DNA of 64,000 bases, from the NCBI GenBank assembly GCA_963402885.1, contig OY727103.1, positions 18,130,085 to 18,194,084 on the forward strand, in the 5' to 3' direction. The position numbers and the translations under genes are program-made. The notes under the pieces are model-generated. The model worked only from the letters and a program-made list of their open reading frames with translations, did not search any database and was not told where the DNA came from. This document shows positions 1-12,250 of this stretch, piece after piece. The stretch is from Antedon bifida. Lineage: Eukaryota > Echinodermata > Crinoidea > Comatulida > Antedonidae. Within the stretch, counting starts at the first letter, position 1; each line of letters begins with the position of its first letter.

Positions 1-1500
1 CCTAAAATGAAATGAATAGCTGAAATGTAATGAATGAAACTATTTAAATAATTGTCACTATGATATGAACAAAACATTGCATCGTTTAATACAGTATAAT
101 TATTCAACAACCTGAAAACATTTTCAGATATAGGCCTACCATGAAAAAGCAGCAAATACAAAATTTCCTTATGTCTGTTTATTGTAATAATTATTAATAT
201 TATAAATAAATTGTACCCCTCAGTTGTCAATAATTTTACTATAAATAAATATTTAACTATATAGAATAGGTAGGCCTATACCTGTATCAGGCTGCGATTT
301 GCTTAATTATCTTTTTAAAACTTCCCAATGCATCTTCAATATAGAGTAGGATTGTAACGATACTTTAATAATACTAAATTGTAACTAAAGTATTTAAATT
401 ATTAACAGAACATGTTACTAGGCCTAGGCCGATATAATACGACAACGATCCACCAGGTCGTGCATATACTCACCTACAACAACCACAATCAACACACCAT
501 GCACCACACACGACGGAACTAGTGCCGCGAGACGTAACAATATATGACATGAGGACCTTTTTTAAAATGTTCGCTATAGGAAGCTTAAATAGGGTTTCAA
601 GCCAATTTTAACGTAAAACAGACTATTGATACTTACTCTATCCATATACGTCGGTTTTTTGGTAATTCACTGTATGGGATGCAAATCCCACTAATGGAAA
701 ATTTGTAAACAAACACCTGTTAGAAAACTTCAGTTTTGACGGACGCACACGAACTTTGGAAAGAAATTGTCGCTGACAACAAATCCAACAAATTATTCAG
801 AAAATTAGGTGACCTGCGACATCTTAAACATATAAGGAACTGATCTTACCATATATGGTTAATTTTTCGCCAACTAATGTTTATTAAACAGCTATTAAAT
901 GACGTATACTTTATGCTAATGTTTTCGCGCGAAACGTTGATGCTTCTGTGCCGAGAGAGGGCTTCTAAAATTTATGACGTCATGCGAAGTCGAAAATTCA
1001 GCGATAACGGTCATATTTCCCAACGCGGCTCTCCGACTGAAATGATTCTAGAGCATGATACGTCATGTTTCTAGCTACTCGTCGGGTCAATAGACAAGTC
1101 CGGCAAATCGCGAAAATTTCTAGTAAACACACTTTGTAATCGTAAAAAATATAAATATTGATTTTTATTTTTGTTTCTTTTGCTTATCTGGATATTGAAG
1201 TGCTTTTTCAACATACCAGACTAAACATTTTGGCAAATGTAAGCCTAATACAGGTAAAATAAGCAACTGAAGTGACGGTACCCATCTCTTCTATGCTAAC
1301 AGTGAAAACTCATTAGGTAAATTTTGCGATGCACCTGTGACGTCACAGCAATTTACTGCGACGGAGCTGTACGGCGAGCGCGTGCGGCGATATCCTTAAT
1401 CTTGCGATGGTTCTGAAATCATATTATGCACATCCCTAATACGTTGTTAAAATATGGTCCTCGGTCAAGTTGTCATTTAAAGTAGAACCTCTATCAATCA
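1..1500. other. gene-free AT-rich stretch
   Basis: I see no supportable gene here. The stretch is AT-rich and scattered with short AGGCCTA-type palindromes that recur throughout the window. A 65-codon open frame at 877-1074 resembles no family I know and has no convincing splice context. I treat it as chance. Confidence 0.5.
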
Positions 1501-1509
1501 TTTGAAATC

Positions 1510-1960
1510 ATCTCTGTTTTCCGTTTACCTTTCTTCAATTCGTCTCACCATCAATACCACACGCGATCTCAAAACTGTCTGTAAAACCATAAAACCAACT
1601 CATTCCAACACAATATAAGATACTCCAAACCTACACTGTGGAATAATCTTCCTTCCATTTTATTTAGACTCCTTTTAGAATGTTTTTTTAAATCAAAAAT
1701 CATATCTTGACCCTACCTTTATTTTATACAGATTATTTATTTATTATTTTATCTTTTCTTCTTTTTTTTAAGGCTCGCCCAACACAAAACTTTGACCTCA
1801 TATCAATTTGTTATTGCCTTGTTCGTTACTATATCTTTTATGTCAGAGTCTGTCTTCTGAATGGGGGTTGACCGTAGTGTAAATATTATTTCCAGTCGTT
1901 CCCTTACGGGTTGAAGGAAGTGTTAATAGGTGTCCACTTAAAGGACCAGGGGTGCCCAAA
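1510..1960 (+). mobile_element. degenerate LINE 3' end (reverse transcriptase C-terminus and tail)
   Basis: A plus-strand conceptual translation around 1515-1700 gives an HHQYHTRS stretch, then a YSKPTLWNNLP stretch, then a phenylalanine-lysine-rich tail, interrupted by stops. The order 'NTRS ... Y.gp.lWN.LP ... Fk..l' is the usual C-terminal signature of CR1/Rex1/L2-like non-LTR retrotransposon ORF2 proteins. A short A/T-rich 3' region with the GGCTCGCCC motif follows. It is a broken fossil, not a functional gene. The assignment rests on motif order only, so the LINE clade is uncertain. Confidence 0.5.
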
Positions 1961-2257
1961 AGAGGGATTCTACAGCATTTTAATGTAAATCATAATGGAA
2001 AAAATAAACATGGCTGCTGAATGGTGACCTTGTAAGAATATCTACATGTTATGACGGGATTTTAATTACTTGGCGCGTAGTTTTTCATGTACCATCATTG
2101 ATGTAAATTACGCGCTTTAGTATTCACAGGAGATAGCGCCAATTAGCTACAGCTGATAGCGCGGCAACCCAAAGCAGACTATAAATTCACAACAATGTAC
2201 GTGTGTTATTAGCTAAAACAATGATATATAAATAGTCTATACTAACAAGACATTAAA

Positions 2258-2340
2258 ATGTTTCCCAATAGAGAAAATTAAATAGATTGTTAGCGAGCGC
2301 AGCTGCCTGCACTTGACTAATTTTCTCTACTGGGAAAATT
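2258..2340. repeat. short inverted repeat
   Basis: Arms of about 20 bases that read TTTCCCAATAGAGAAAATTA on one side and TAATTTTCTCTACTGGGAAA on the other flank a loop of about 35 bases. They are imperfect complements. It looks like a small MITE remnant or hairpin. No function can be assigned. Confidence 0.5.
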
Positions 2341-3367
2341 CCTATTAAAATTTATTTTGATGAAACAAAATACTATTGTAATGTTTTAAAGCAATCATAA
2401 ATCAACTACCAGTATCATGATGTGATGTACATTTTCTAATAAAACGCTGTTCTCGAAGTTCTAAAATTAATTCTAAATGTGCATATTTTCAATGGTCACG
2501 TCATCTTATTTTTTTGTACGCGCGCGTTTTGTTCAAGCAAATAATATAATTACATTTTAAAAACTATTATTGTCAGTTGAATACAGTTGAGAATAACGAC
2601 GGTAAATTCGCATGACGTCATTACCAGAATAATTACATAATAAATTTACTTTTTTGTCTTTTTATGAGTCTAACGCTATTGCTTTTTATTTGGGATTGAA
2701 AAAAAACTAAATAAAATATGTATATGCCTATCATACTGTACATATTGATAGTCTCTTTTATAACACTAATTGATGTTGATTTATGTAACTTAATTATTAT
2801 TTTACCCCTTTTCCGTTACATACCTGTGTCAACTAACAGTAACGATTTTAAAACAAGCTCAGAGGCTTAGTTCAAACCAAATGATTGTTATCGGTCTGCT
2901 ATAGCCTAGCAAAATGTGGATACTTCATAATAAATACTTGTGAATACAACCATTAAGCCTAAGTAAAGCAAACTAATTTTATATTTAAAACACATATCTC
3001 ATACCTGAAGTTGGCCGTTCCAGTGAAACCATTAGCACACGCAATTGTTTCCCATCTGGGAAAACATCTCTTTACTGGCATATTTACAATTCTTACAACG
3101 TAATAGACGCCCCTTAATTTGCATATTCACCTGTACGGCGCTCTAAATCTTCCAGACATGTTGCCTTCAAATGTGCAAACAACAACATTTGTACGCCGTT
3201 AACTGGAAAAACGAATGTGCAAATCATTTTTTCAACCAAAATTGTTTATTAAAAATAATTTAATTCTAAATAGTCACGGGTTTTTCTAACAATGTTTTCA
3301 AGATATAGCAACTTACATATTTAATTAGTACAGGCTGAAAAAACACAATGATGTCCGGCATTATTAT

Positions 3368-3683
3368 TTTTCCTACGAGGTTAAGGCAGAAATCATGAAT
3401 AATTCATTACCTTAATTATTTTCTATTAATATTATATATTAAGATAGCTGATCAACTTCCTAAATATACTAAACCTAACCCTCTAAATAATCTCTCTCAT
3501 CTATTAAAAAACATTTTTTTGATAGGTTAACGCCTTTACCACTAGACTAAACATTTCGGTTGGCAAACGCTGTTTACACAAGTTATTTAATCTCTCTCCA
3601 TCTTATAAAGCGCCCTCTATAATGTCCCATATTACGTCATAATTAAGGTAATGAATTATTCATGATTTCTCCTCATAGGAAAA
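3368..3683. mobile_element. 316-bp inverted-repeat element (MITE-like)
   Basis: A 29-bp arm at 3390-3418 is perfectly complementary to 3640-3668. Outside these, the ends 3368-3380 and 3671-3683 are also complementary except for one base (TTTTCCTACGAGG versus TTTTCCTATGAGG). Nothing inside looks coding. Related half-copies carrying the same TTAAGGCAG end occur at about 32990-33062 and 43980-44050. A target-site duplication is not obvious, so the superfamily is left open. Confidence 0.7.
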
Positions 3684-3882
3684 CAAATCATGCGTCCAGG
3701 TATGCAGGACTGACACGTGGTCGCTGCTTGCTGTAGATGGTAATCCATACCGTTGAAATTAAAGTCCCGTATAGTTGTTCTCTTATTTTAATGGAAATTC
3801 ACAAAACATAAAGAACTGAGTTCATTAGATTTTATATTATTTAAAATGTATTTCTGTTATGCGCGATTTGAACAATTTACAG

Positions 3883-6487
3883 GCCCGTAGTCAGGGGGGG
3901 TTTTTATGGTTCGGGCGAACCCCCCCTTTACAGCGAACCCCCCCTTAACCGACTGCGAACCCCCATCCCCGACATCCCCAATACCTCACCACCCTCATCT
4001 CTGAAAATCCTCCAAATACGTGCCCCACAATACAAAAGGTTATTTGTAAATTGAAAAATTCGTTAACTCGTTCGTGAATAACTCATACCTTATTGTTAAA
4101 CAAATGAATTGGTTGCCGAAAAATAATACGAATTTTTGGTCCCAGGATGTAACATGATATTGACGTGAGCTTGGGCACGAACGAATCGTACAAAGGACAC
4201 CGCTAGACAACCGCGTACCTATTGTTTCGATCACTGGCAGTCAGCATGCATATATAGCCTTCCGACGTACATCAAAAAATGGAACGCTGCGGTTACCTAC
4301 AATATGTATGTGTGGCTATGAAGTATAGTGGATTATAGTGAATTTAATATATTACACTATAATATCTATGGTATCATGTACTGTAGTTTACACCTATAGC
4401 ATTCGATTATTTTTTTCTAGACCACCAGCCGATACGTAGGCCTACTCAACTGTATCAATACCACCTATTTACATTGATATATTTCGTTTCCTCAACAAAT
4501 TGCTGTAAATAAATATAGATAGAGCTATCAGGGGCGGTCGCAGGACTATTTTAAGAGGGTTGCCCAAAGACTCCAGGGCTGTAGACACTGAGTATTTGAG
4601 CAAGAAAATTGTTAAATGACACCCCTAGATGGCCGCAAATGGTACTCTCGCACGTAAAATTCATGATAATTTTTTTTTCGTTCAATGCGAACGTCACGGG
4701 GAGGTCCCCGATGAAGGTACTTTTGGTACGGTAATACATTCTAATAACTGTACTCAATTAATGTAAATTAATTATCAATTAATAATTTTAAAAAGTTATA
4801 CAAAAAATATGAAGCTGTTGCTATAAATATATTGAGCAAAAGGTTAAATTGTATAATTTGGAATTTTAATTCATTTAAAAATGCTAAATAAAGTCAGATG
4901 TTAAAACCACCATTTCCAAACATTCATTTTTATTTATCCACTATAAACTTTACAAAAGTGTTGTTTTAAACCACACTCCAAATAAAACATAGAAAAGAAT
5001 GATAGGACATTTGCAGAAAGAAGCAAACTTTGCTCTGCTACCGGTATAACACGGTTCAAATTTCGGAACGTCTATAAATTACTACGGAAATTCGGCCTAA
5101 TATTTACGAACGTACGGAAATGAAGATAAATAAGGTACTACACGCATCGGAAATACAGAATACGCACAATTATGATTTGGCCTAAAAATTGGCCTTAGAT
5201 TATGGAAAACCCCCGGCAAAACGCAATAATTATGGACAAATCGATTATTAGCCTTGGCAATATGCCTAATATTTAAAAGGAATGAATATAGGCTATATTT
5301 CGTTTGTCGATGAATTTTTGAATTCATGTATGAATGATTGATCTATTAGAGGTAATCTGTGATGGCTCTAGTAACACTGCTATGCGTGGGTAATTTGTGA
5401 ATAACGTAGTATGCTACATACACGAGCCTAGATAGGGAAGATCTGTACTGTCGTTCATTGCGAGAGGAGGGGGAAGTCCGGTAATGAAAAATGTAACAAG
5501 CCAGAGATGAAATAAAATCACTAACATTTAGCTGATTGTCGTTGTTTTAGTCGTCGTCAGAAGTTTATCGACCGACATCTATTTCTCATGTGTTGAGCGT
5601 TTCTTTAATTGAATAATTTTGGATTTTCAGTAAATTACCAAAGGTTTATTCAAAGTCAAACTGTAATTAATCCCTCACTATTCAATCAAAATGTTATTAT
5701 TATACTACTATATTGTTGAAAAATGGATTGCGTGACATGAAAATTGATTGATAGTAAAACGTAACAAAGATACATTCTTGTCTGGTTATTAGGTACCGTA
5801 TTCATGCTCCGATGAAGCAGAGGATTATTTTTGTAGCGTTCCATTTAAAATGAAAAGAAATATTTTGGTTGTGAAGGTCGTTTTAACAATTAGGCTAATA
5901 TCAAAACATTCAACAATAATAAAATGCCCTGCAACTCTGTAACTACTTTATGACTAAGCCTATCAAGTTCCGGGTCCGGATGGATATTGTATACGATGAA
6001 ATGGAACTCAATTTTAATTTAGTGGCAGAAACAACATTTAGTATGAAATTAAGGCTGTTGCCCGGGCCACAAGGGAAACACCCCTGGGTTCGCCCCTGGC
6101 TATAATAAGCATTGAATTTGCCTTCTCACCCAAATTGTGCTTTTTTGGGGGGCTTGTAACTTGAACGCAAAACAAAATACCGAGTGAATGATCAAACAAT
6201 CAGCGGTGGTTCCGCACACAGAGCACGCGCATCTAACATACGGCGGCAACAAATGTTATCGTGAGGAGGAGGAAAAAAGTACGATCGTTTTGTTCAATCG
6301 TAGCATGCTGCATGAGAGTGTTTTTCCGGCCAATTAGAGGTGCCATTTATCATGAATGTTATGTACGAGAGTACCATTTCCGGCCATCAAGGGGTGTCAC
6401 TAAATTCGCCTCAGACCCCACCCGCGGTGCAGTGACCCAAATACTTATTGTCCGAACCCCCCATTGACAGATCCTGGCTACGGCCCT
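3883..6487. mobile_element. probable hAT-like non-autonomous element, about 2.6 kb
   Basis: The left end reads CAGGCCCGTAGTCAGGGGGG and the right end reads TGGCTACGGCCCTG, which is its approximate reverse complement. Both ends run into G/C-tracts containing GTTCG-like motifs. The same end type bounds the element at 13717-15248. The interior has no transposase I recognise. It contains a repeat segment (about 5090-5960) that recurs at about 45240-45870. No clean 8-bp target duplication is visible, so the two ends could belong to two partial copies. Confidence 0.45.
5090..5960. repeat. dispersed repeat shared with 45240-45870
   Basis: Two long stretches are nearly identical to the second copy: about 5095-5300 matches 45240-45420, and about 5620-5840 matches 45490-45745. 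In the second location the repeat abuts a LINE fragment. In this location it lies inside the probable hAT-like element. The minus-strand open frame over 5097-5327 is conserved between copies only because the DNA is. I do not call it a gene. Confidence 0.65.
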
Positions 6488-6489
6488 GA

Positions 6490-7447
6490 TTTAGTCAATT
6501 TGAAATTGTGAGGTCAACCACCCCTATTCAGGAGGAACCTCTCTATTGTATTAAGAAGACACATTTTGGGTCTCTAAGGTGTTCCATTAAAAGGGGTTCT
6601 ATAGTTGTCATGTAAATTGTTGATGTAAATACCAATGTTTCGCGACCACTCTAGGTCTAGGGTACTATAAGGATTCAACTTTCCATTAAAAAATAAAAGG
6701 TTTATATTACCGTAGGCCTAACTGTGCCCTAGGCCTACATTGTGTACCTACGAAATGTATTGTTCTAAGCTCAAACTAGTGTTTATTTCATTTTTTATTC
6801 ATTTTCAGTATTGACTGGGAATTTAAGAATATTGATATACCAAATTTGAATACTACGCCACTTTCGATTTTTGTAAATTTCTACCCGATTCTGTCACAGC
6901 TGTCAGTAGATACAGTCTAACTTACTATTGCAAGTCAGATACGTGTCTGGCTGTAATACATACTTCGAGTAAAGTATTTCATTGACAACGGGTGGATCAC
7001 CCTTCCTAAATTACTTCTTAAAATGTTTTTTTTTATCTTTTGTGGTTAACCACCACCTATATTCATTCAATGTTTCATAAACAACAATTACAGAATCTCT
7101 AAGCATTTTCTACTTTCTTTCGTTATTTTCTTATTTATATCCTCTTTAATATTAATAATAATTTTAATATTTTGCCCTATACGTAGTATCCAATGTTTTC
7201 TTAATGTATATATTTGTTTTGTCTACTAATATATGTTTACATTATTTTCTGCATATTTTTTGTTTTTATCTATTATTTTAAAATTATATTTAAAATGTGC
7301 AATCAAGACATCCGAAAAGAGAAAGTAATGTACAGTTTTTAAATGACTAACAAGGCTATATACATGGCTGCAGTCACATGCTCAATTATTGTTTACCGAC
7401 CAACCGACCGACATAGTGAGCTGTAGAGCTAAAAAGTGCTGGATAAT
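6490..7447. other. intergenic stretch 3' of gene 1
   Basis: No gene is seen. About 6510-6610 carries the 'CCTATTCAGG ... TTAAAAGGGGTTCTA' theme that recurs in this genome. Sequence at 7295-7370 matches the 3' flank of gene 5 (about 34820-34880). The match is interrupted by a short repeat at about 7355-7436. Confidence 0.55.
7355..7436. repeat. short SINE-like repeat (ACCGACCGACATAGTGAGC family)
   Basis: An insert of about 80 bases containing GGCTATATACATGGCTG and CCGACCGACATAGTGAGCTG interrupts a stretch that is continuous next to gene 5 (near 34880). The same core occurs at about 33197-33275, 33545-33600 and 44152-44225. The repeated dispersed core and the empty site at gene 5 support a mobile origin. 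There is no coding potential. Confidence 0.6.
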
Positions 7448-10400
7448 TCAGCTTCGAAGATTGCATTTATTTGTAACCATTCTAAAGTACCCATCTTTAT
7501 TCATCTGTACAAGTTTATTATATTCATCCGGTATATTATGAATTGTTTTAAACCCAAATTTAATTTCCGATGCATAGTGATATGTAAGGTTTCTTCCATC
7601 AGGTGCAGTGCTGAAGGGATAAAATCCATACAGTGATATCATATCGCAATACGGTAAAGCTGCAGTGTACAAAAAAAGTCCAGATGAAGGGCCATTTGTC
7701 AAGTTGAAAAATCTGCAGAAAAATACAATATTACCGTACTTTAAAAATAATGTAGGCCTAAATTTTGAATATTGTAATGAATTACTTATTTGTTACGGGT
7801 GCATCCTGTTTTTAGTAAAATATTTTATTTTTTACTGATTATATTGTTTTCCTTCCTTTCCTCTCTCACTTTTGGAGGCCTTTCTTAAAGTACATTTACT
7901 CCGCATAAAAAGGAAATGCAAACAGAAAAATATCTTACCTTTTTATCGGTTTTGACAGGTATGTGAATGGATAAGCAAGTGATATATTCAGCAAATTGTG
8001 TCTTGCAAAAAAATTTAGCACCTCAAAATGCTCAAAAGGTGTAACGTTACGCACTTTAGAAAACCAAAGTATGACATTTGTTAACTCTTTTAATCTTTGC
8101 AAACCATAAGAAGAATTGCAGACGCCATTATATTTTCTCATGCAGACCCGAAATTGTCTTCTTGCTGCGTTATTTACAGACATTATGTCCGTTTTGTTTC
8201 CAACATCATTTACAAATTCTTTTATAGGAGCCATGTTTGATCTCATCACAAAGTCATGAGCGTCGATTTCAGAGCCACATCCACTGCTTCGAAGAATTCC
8301 GCCACTGCCGACTACTGCGCATGTGCGATGCCGAGAAAGTTTCTCGCCTGCTCTCCTGTCAATATACTTGCCGTAACGTCTAGCCTTTACCATCTGTTTC
8401 AAACTCGTATATTTAACTTGTTGATGAAGAGGTATTAAAATATTTGATGCGAACATGTTTGCTTTGTTCCTATAACAAAAATGATTGAAAAATGATGTTT
8501 GCTATAAACATAAATTATTTATATTCAAATGTTCAAATTGCAATCAATTAATTGTGATTGGACATTACACAATATTTAAAATACAAATGAGTCATTAAAA
8601 AGGTTTAAACAGATAAAAAGTTAAACAAATACAGTTTTTTAAATTAATGTATTGTTGAGTCAATTGGATATAACAATATATAGAATACATCGAAATCAAT
8701 AAAAGGTTGTATATTAGTGTCTACCATTGGTGGAAAACTCCAAGGTTGGTGATGAATTTCCTTGCTTTTTCCGTCTTAAGTCTGGTAAAGCAAAGGCAAT
8801 CATCGTTATCGTCATCATCATCATTGTCGTCATCGTCGTCGTCATTATTATTATTATTATCATTATTATTATGGTCTCTTTTTGCCCTTTTTAGTGACTT
8901 AAATTATTGTTCTTTTATCATTATTTTATTATTGGTCAGAAAATGTGTTCTGTCGTGAAATGTGTTCTTTTTAGAACAAATTGTATAAACATGCATTGTG
9001 CTACATTGTGGTGCAGCCTCATGTTTACAGAATGTAGAATTCTTTTATGAATTTTTAAGAAAATCAATATTATAATGGCCTGATGTGTGTAGACTTAATT
9101 CAAGTGAAAATGTTTTATGCCAACGATTATAGACAACGTCTTATATAAGTCTCCAGGTAAAATGTTATCCTGAGATGAGTAGGCTCGGGCGCCCTAGTAG
9201 TAATTAGTCACTACAGTTTTACATCAATACATCAATCAAATAAGTCAATACATTTATACGTAATTTTACTTTCTGACCAGAGTGATTCCAAAATAAAAGA
9301 TTGAATGAATGAATGACTGAATTATTAATATTACGAAAATAAATGTATCCTTATTGCTTTACTAATTTTAAACTTCTTTATTATTATTGGGTTTTTGTTT
9401 ATTTTCTTGCAATACTTTAGTAACTTTAATAAACAATGTCCTCAGAAAACCTAATATTTGCACACATACACACAAACCCTGTTCACCATGGCTGATATCA
9501 ATCTGTTAAATCCAATTCTCTTTATACTATATAAATTAATTTACAGGATAAGCAATGTGTTTTTAAGTCTATGCATTTTTTCTTTTAATGTACAATGACT
9601 AATGGAGAAGTCTAGAAATAAATGTATGTATTTTGATATATCCAGTATTAAACATAGAAACATTCATTGACTCAAAATTCAAGTTGCGTCATTGAATTCA
9701 AGCAAGGCCTATTTAGATAAACTTACCGTAAGTCGAATACCTTGGCTAAATCAATGGTTTTATTAAATTCAATTTCAAGTAATTCCTTCATGGTTCTCCT
9801 CGGCGGCTCACCAGTTGCAAACGACCTGTGAATAAAATCTTGATAACATAATATTGACTAAAAAAATCTAGTAGGCACGTGTCCAATTAAAGTACAAATG
9901 CATTCGATTATATTATGGTAACTTACTCACTATTAACATTATCTGCACCTGGACCAGTGTAGTAGATATAGGACAATCACTTATAAGGTCCCAACTTAGA
10001 TAAATGAAGTATTGGGAGACTTTATGAAAGCGTGACCAAGCAATGTGTGCGGTATATTTTGGAAAAATTCAATCAAGCATATTATAATTACACAACGATA
10101 CAAACAATGAGTACTGTACATATGCCTCAAGTGTCTCAAGAGTGGAATATGCCTCATTGTGTTGGCGAAGTAGGCGATTATTTTTACCTAATGCAGTGCC
10201 AGGGTTGTATGTCAGTAATAAAGTTTATTTGTATATTATGTGTTCATATATCTAACAGTAGAGCCCACCCACACTCACAGTAATAAAGCTTATTTGTATA
10301 TATTTTTATATTATATATAACAGTACCAACACTCACAGTAAAAAATTTGCGATTCAAATGGCGACCAAAAGTGGTTAATACGTATTTACAGTATTGTCAA

Positions 10401-10852
10401 AGTATTGCAATACTATATCTTAAGGTTTTAAGTTTATTCTCCAAGGGCACATACATTTACCTAATAATTTAGAATGTTACATTCATAGCAAATCAATACA
10501 TTTGTATAAACGTATATTAAATCTATATCAAATTAGTGTTTTTTTTTAAAGAAAATCGACTCTTTCAACTGCATTCCATAAGTTTCAAATGAGACAAGAA
10601 CAATAAAATAAAACAAGTTATCCAGCCATAATCGAGGTAATCGCTGTTGAATGCGTATGAAATAAACAAAATTACAATGAGCTCATAATTAAAAAGATCT
10701 TTATCAATCAGATTTGTTTTTACTAACCTTGAGAAATACGTTCTGTCTATGTATTTACTTTTTTTTGATAAATGTAATAGGGTGATTGTAGTTGCCAATA
10801 TGGAGAAACTTGTTAGAAACGTTAACAAGGTGATCGTCCGTTGTCTAAGCAT
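7448..10852 (-). CDS. gene 1: ST8Sia-like sialyltransferase (GT29), 4 exons, 339 aa
   Basis: Predicted type II Golgi enzyme that would move sialic acid from CMP-sialic acid to a glycan. Exons: 10728-10852, 9727-9825, 7939-8469, 7448-7712; all junctions are GT-AG, phase 2, and join in frame. Exon 1 gives the tail and a membrane anchor (residues about 6-28). Exon 2 gives the stem with an NKT glycosylation site. Exon 3 carries sialylmotif L (about 123-170). Exon 4 carries motif S (about 260-285), motif III (His297) and motif VS (His310, Glu315). Cys125-Cys274 and Cys139-Cys335 match the ST8Sia disulfide pattern. The core usually read as GNGGILLNS is GSGGILRSS here, so the conserved asparagine is serine (residue 130) and activity may be altered or lost. 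The start is the first ATG before the anchor. It is the most diverged of the six copies. ST8Sia-type is firm; acceptor unknown. Confidence 0.85.
8810..8880. repeat. TCA/TCG then TTA microsatellite in gene 1 intron 2
   Basis: Trinucleotide runs (TCA, TCG, then TTA) occupy this stretch. The plus-strand open frame across it is a serine/leucine homopolymer artefact. Confidence 0.8.
9060..9330 (+). mobile_element. possible LINE/SINE 3' end with GAAT-type tail in gene 1 intron 2
   Basis: The segment ends in AAAATAAAAGATTGAATGAATGAATGA, a tetranucleotide tail typical of non-LTR retrotransposon or SINE 3' ends. Nothing upstream is recognisably coding, so this rests on the tail alone. Confidence 0.35.
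10370..10560. repeat. repeat in gene 1 intron 1 shared with 59237-59440
   Basis: This stretch, starting GGTTAATACGTATTTACAGT and ending near AAAGAAAATCG, aligns in the same order with 59237-59440, with small indels. It may be a dispersed repeat or a trace of an older duplication of the locus. No coding exon is preserved next to the second copy. Confidence 0.6.
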
Positions 10853-11404
10853 ATCGAAGGTTATCAGACTTCTATAAAATTAGATAAATAACATTTTCTT
10901 ACCAAAAACAAACAATACTATAATATTTAAAAACCGTAAAAAGGTTAAAAACAGTAAAAACTGTTAAGGTTTTAAAATACAGAACACTATTGTTTAAATT
11001 GCTCATAAATAGTCTAACTGCACATATAGAAAGAATTTGCCATTTTGTACATTCTAGTTTTTTCTCTATAGTCTAGTCTTATTGCAGATCTCTTGAATAG
11101 ACGGAACGTCTGCTACCATCATAGCCATTTTAGTATTCTCTGTAATCTATATATAAATTATGGTTAATTCTGACATAGGCGAGCACAATGCAAAAACTTC
11201 GGTACAAATCTCCGCCTTGGATACCTACCTTATCTATCTCAGATGTACCGCGAAACCTAGATTTGATAACATTAGTGTTCAGTTCGACGCTATTTTTCCA
11301 TATTTCTATCTTAGGAAGATATTATAAAGAGTTTTTTAACAACATTTATGATTTCAACAGTAGATTTTCTACTCAATTTCAATTCTTGGCGGTCAAGTAA
11401 TTTC

Positions 11405-11970
11405 TGCTTCTCATAATCGACTATCTCCCGTCACAACGACCTCTGGTAAGTGACCACCTCTATTGAACGACCACCGTCTCTTTTAAGGGACCATTTATCA
11501 TAATCGACCACCTCACCACGGAAGTGGTCAATGATAAGAAGCGGTCCCTTAACAGATACAGCGGTCGTTCAATAGAGGTGGTCACTTTCGAGAAGTCATT
11601 GTGATGGGAGATGGTCGATTATGAGAAGCAGTCCCTTAATAGAGGTGGTGGTCCTTTAAAAGAGGTGGTCACTTACGAGAGGTGGGGTCGTTAAGAGAGG
11701 TGGTCCTTTAAAAAAGTCGTCTGACGATTATGAGAAGCGGTCCTTTAATAGGGAGAAAGAGATCGTGGTCCCTTAAAAGAGGTGGTCATTTACGAGAGGT
11801 GTGGTCCTTAAGAGAGGTGGTCGATTATGAGAAGAGGTCCCTTATGAGAGGAGGTGATCCCTTACGAGAGGTGGTCGATTATGAGAAGCGGTCCCTTAAC
11901 AGAGATGGTTGCTTGCGATGTGTGGTCGTTTTAGAAAGTTGGTTGCTTACGAGAGGTGGAAAGACTAGAT
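11405..11970. repeat. inverted then tandem minisatellite (about 30-bp GGTGGTCGATTATGAGAAG theme)
   Basis: The left part (about 11405-11520) is the reverse complement of the theme (CATAATCGACTATCTC, GACCACCTC). From 11520 to 11970 the direct theme recurs many times with variation (GAGGTGGTC, GATTATGAGAAG, CGGTCCCTTAA). The array therefore folds back on itself. The plus-strand open frame at 11730-11972 is a translation of the repeat, not a gene. Confidence 0.75.
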
Positions 11971-12029
11971 AGCTAAGTAAAGATCGATGCATTTGCACTT
12001 AAATGAGACATTTTTGTAAAATATATAAC

Positions 12030-12250
12030 ATTTTCTACATTAGCTGGCGATAGTAACTACATAAGCTGGGAGGCAATTTTCGTTACTACATAAGCTGTTG
12101 ACTGTTTCTACATTAGCTGGTGTTGATTTTTATTTACTACATAAGCTGTTGGTGTTTCTAAATAAGCTGGAGGTTTTACTACATAAGCGGTGGGTTGTTC
12201 TACATTAACGGTTGTTTCGACATTAGCTGGCGTTTTCTACATTAACGGTT
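12030..12250. repeat. degenerate tandem TACATAAGCTG / CATTAGCTGG repeat
   Basis: The motifs TACATAAGCTG, TACATTAGCTGG and CATTAACGGTTG recur at irregular spacing of about 20-45 bases, just after the previous minisatellite. No coding signal is present. Confidence 0.6.

Noticed and set aside
8707-8958. Serine/leucine-rich open frame
   Set aside because: Microsatellite translation inside gene 1 intron 2.
11730-11972. 80-codon arginine/glycine-rich open frame
   Set aside because: Translation of a tandem minisatellite.
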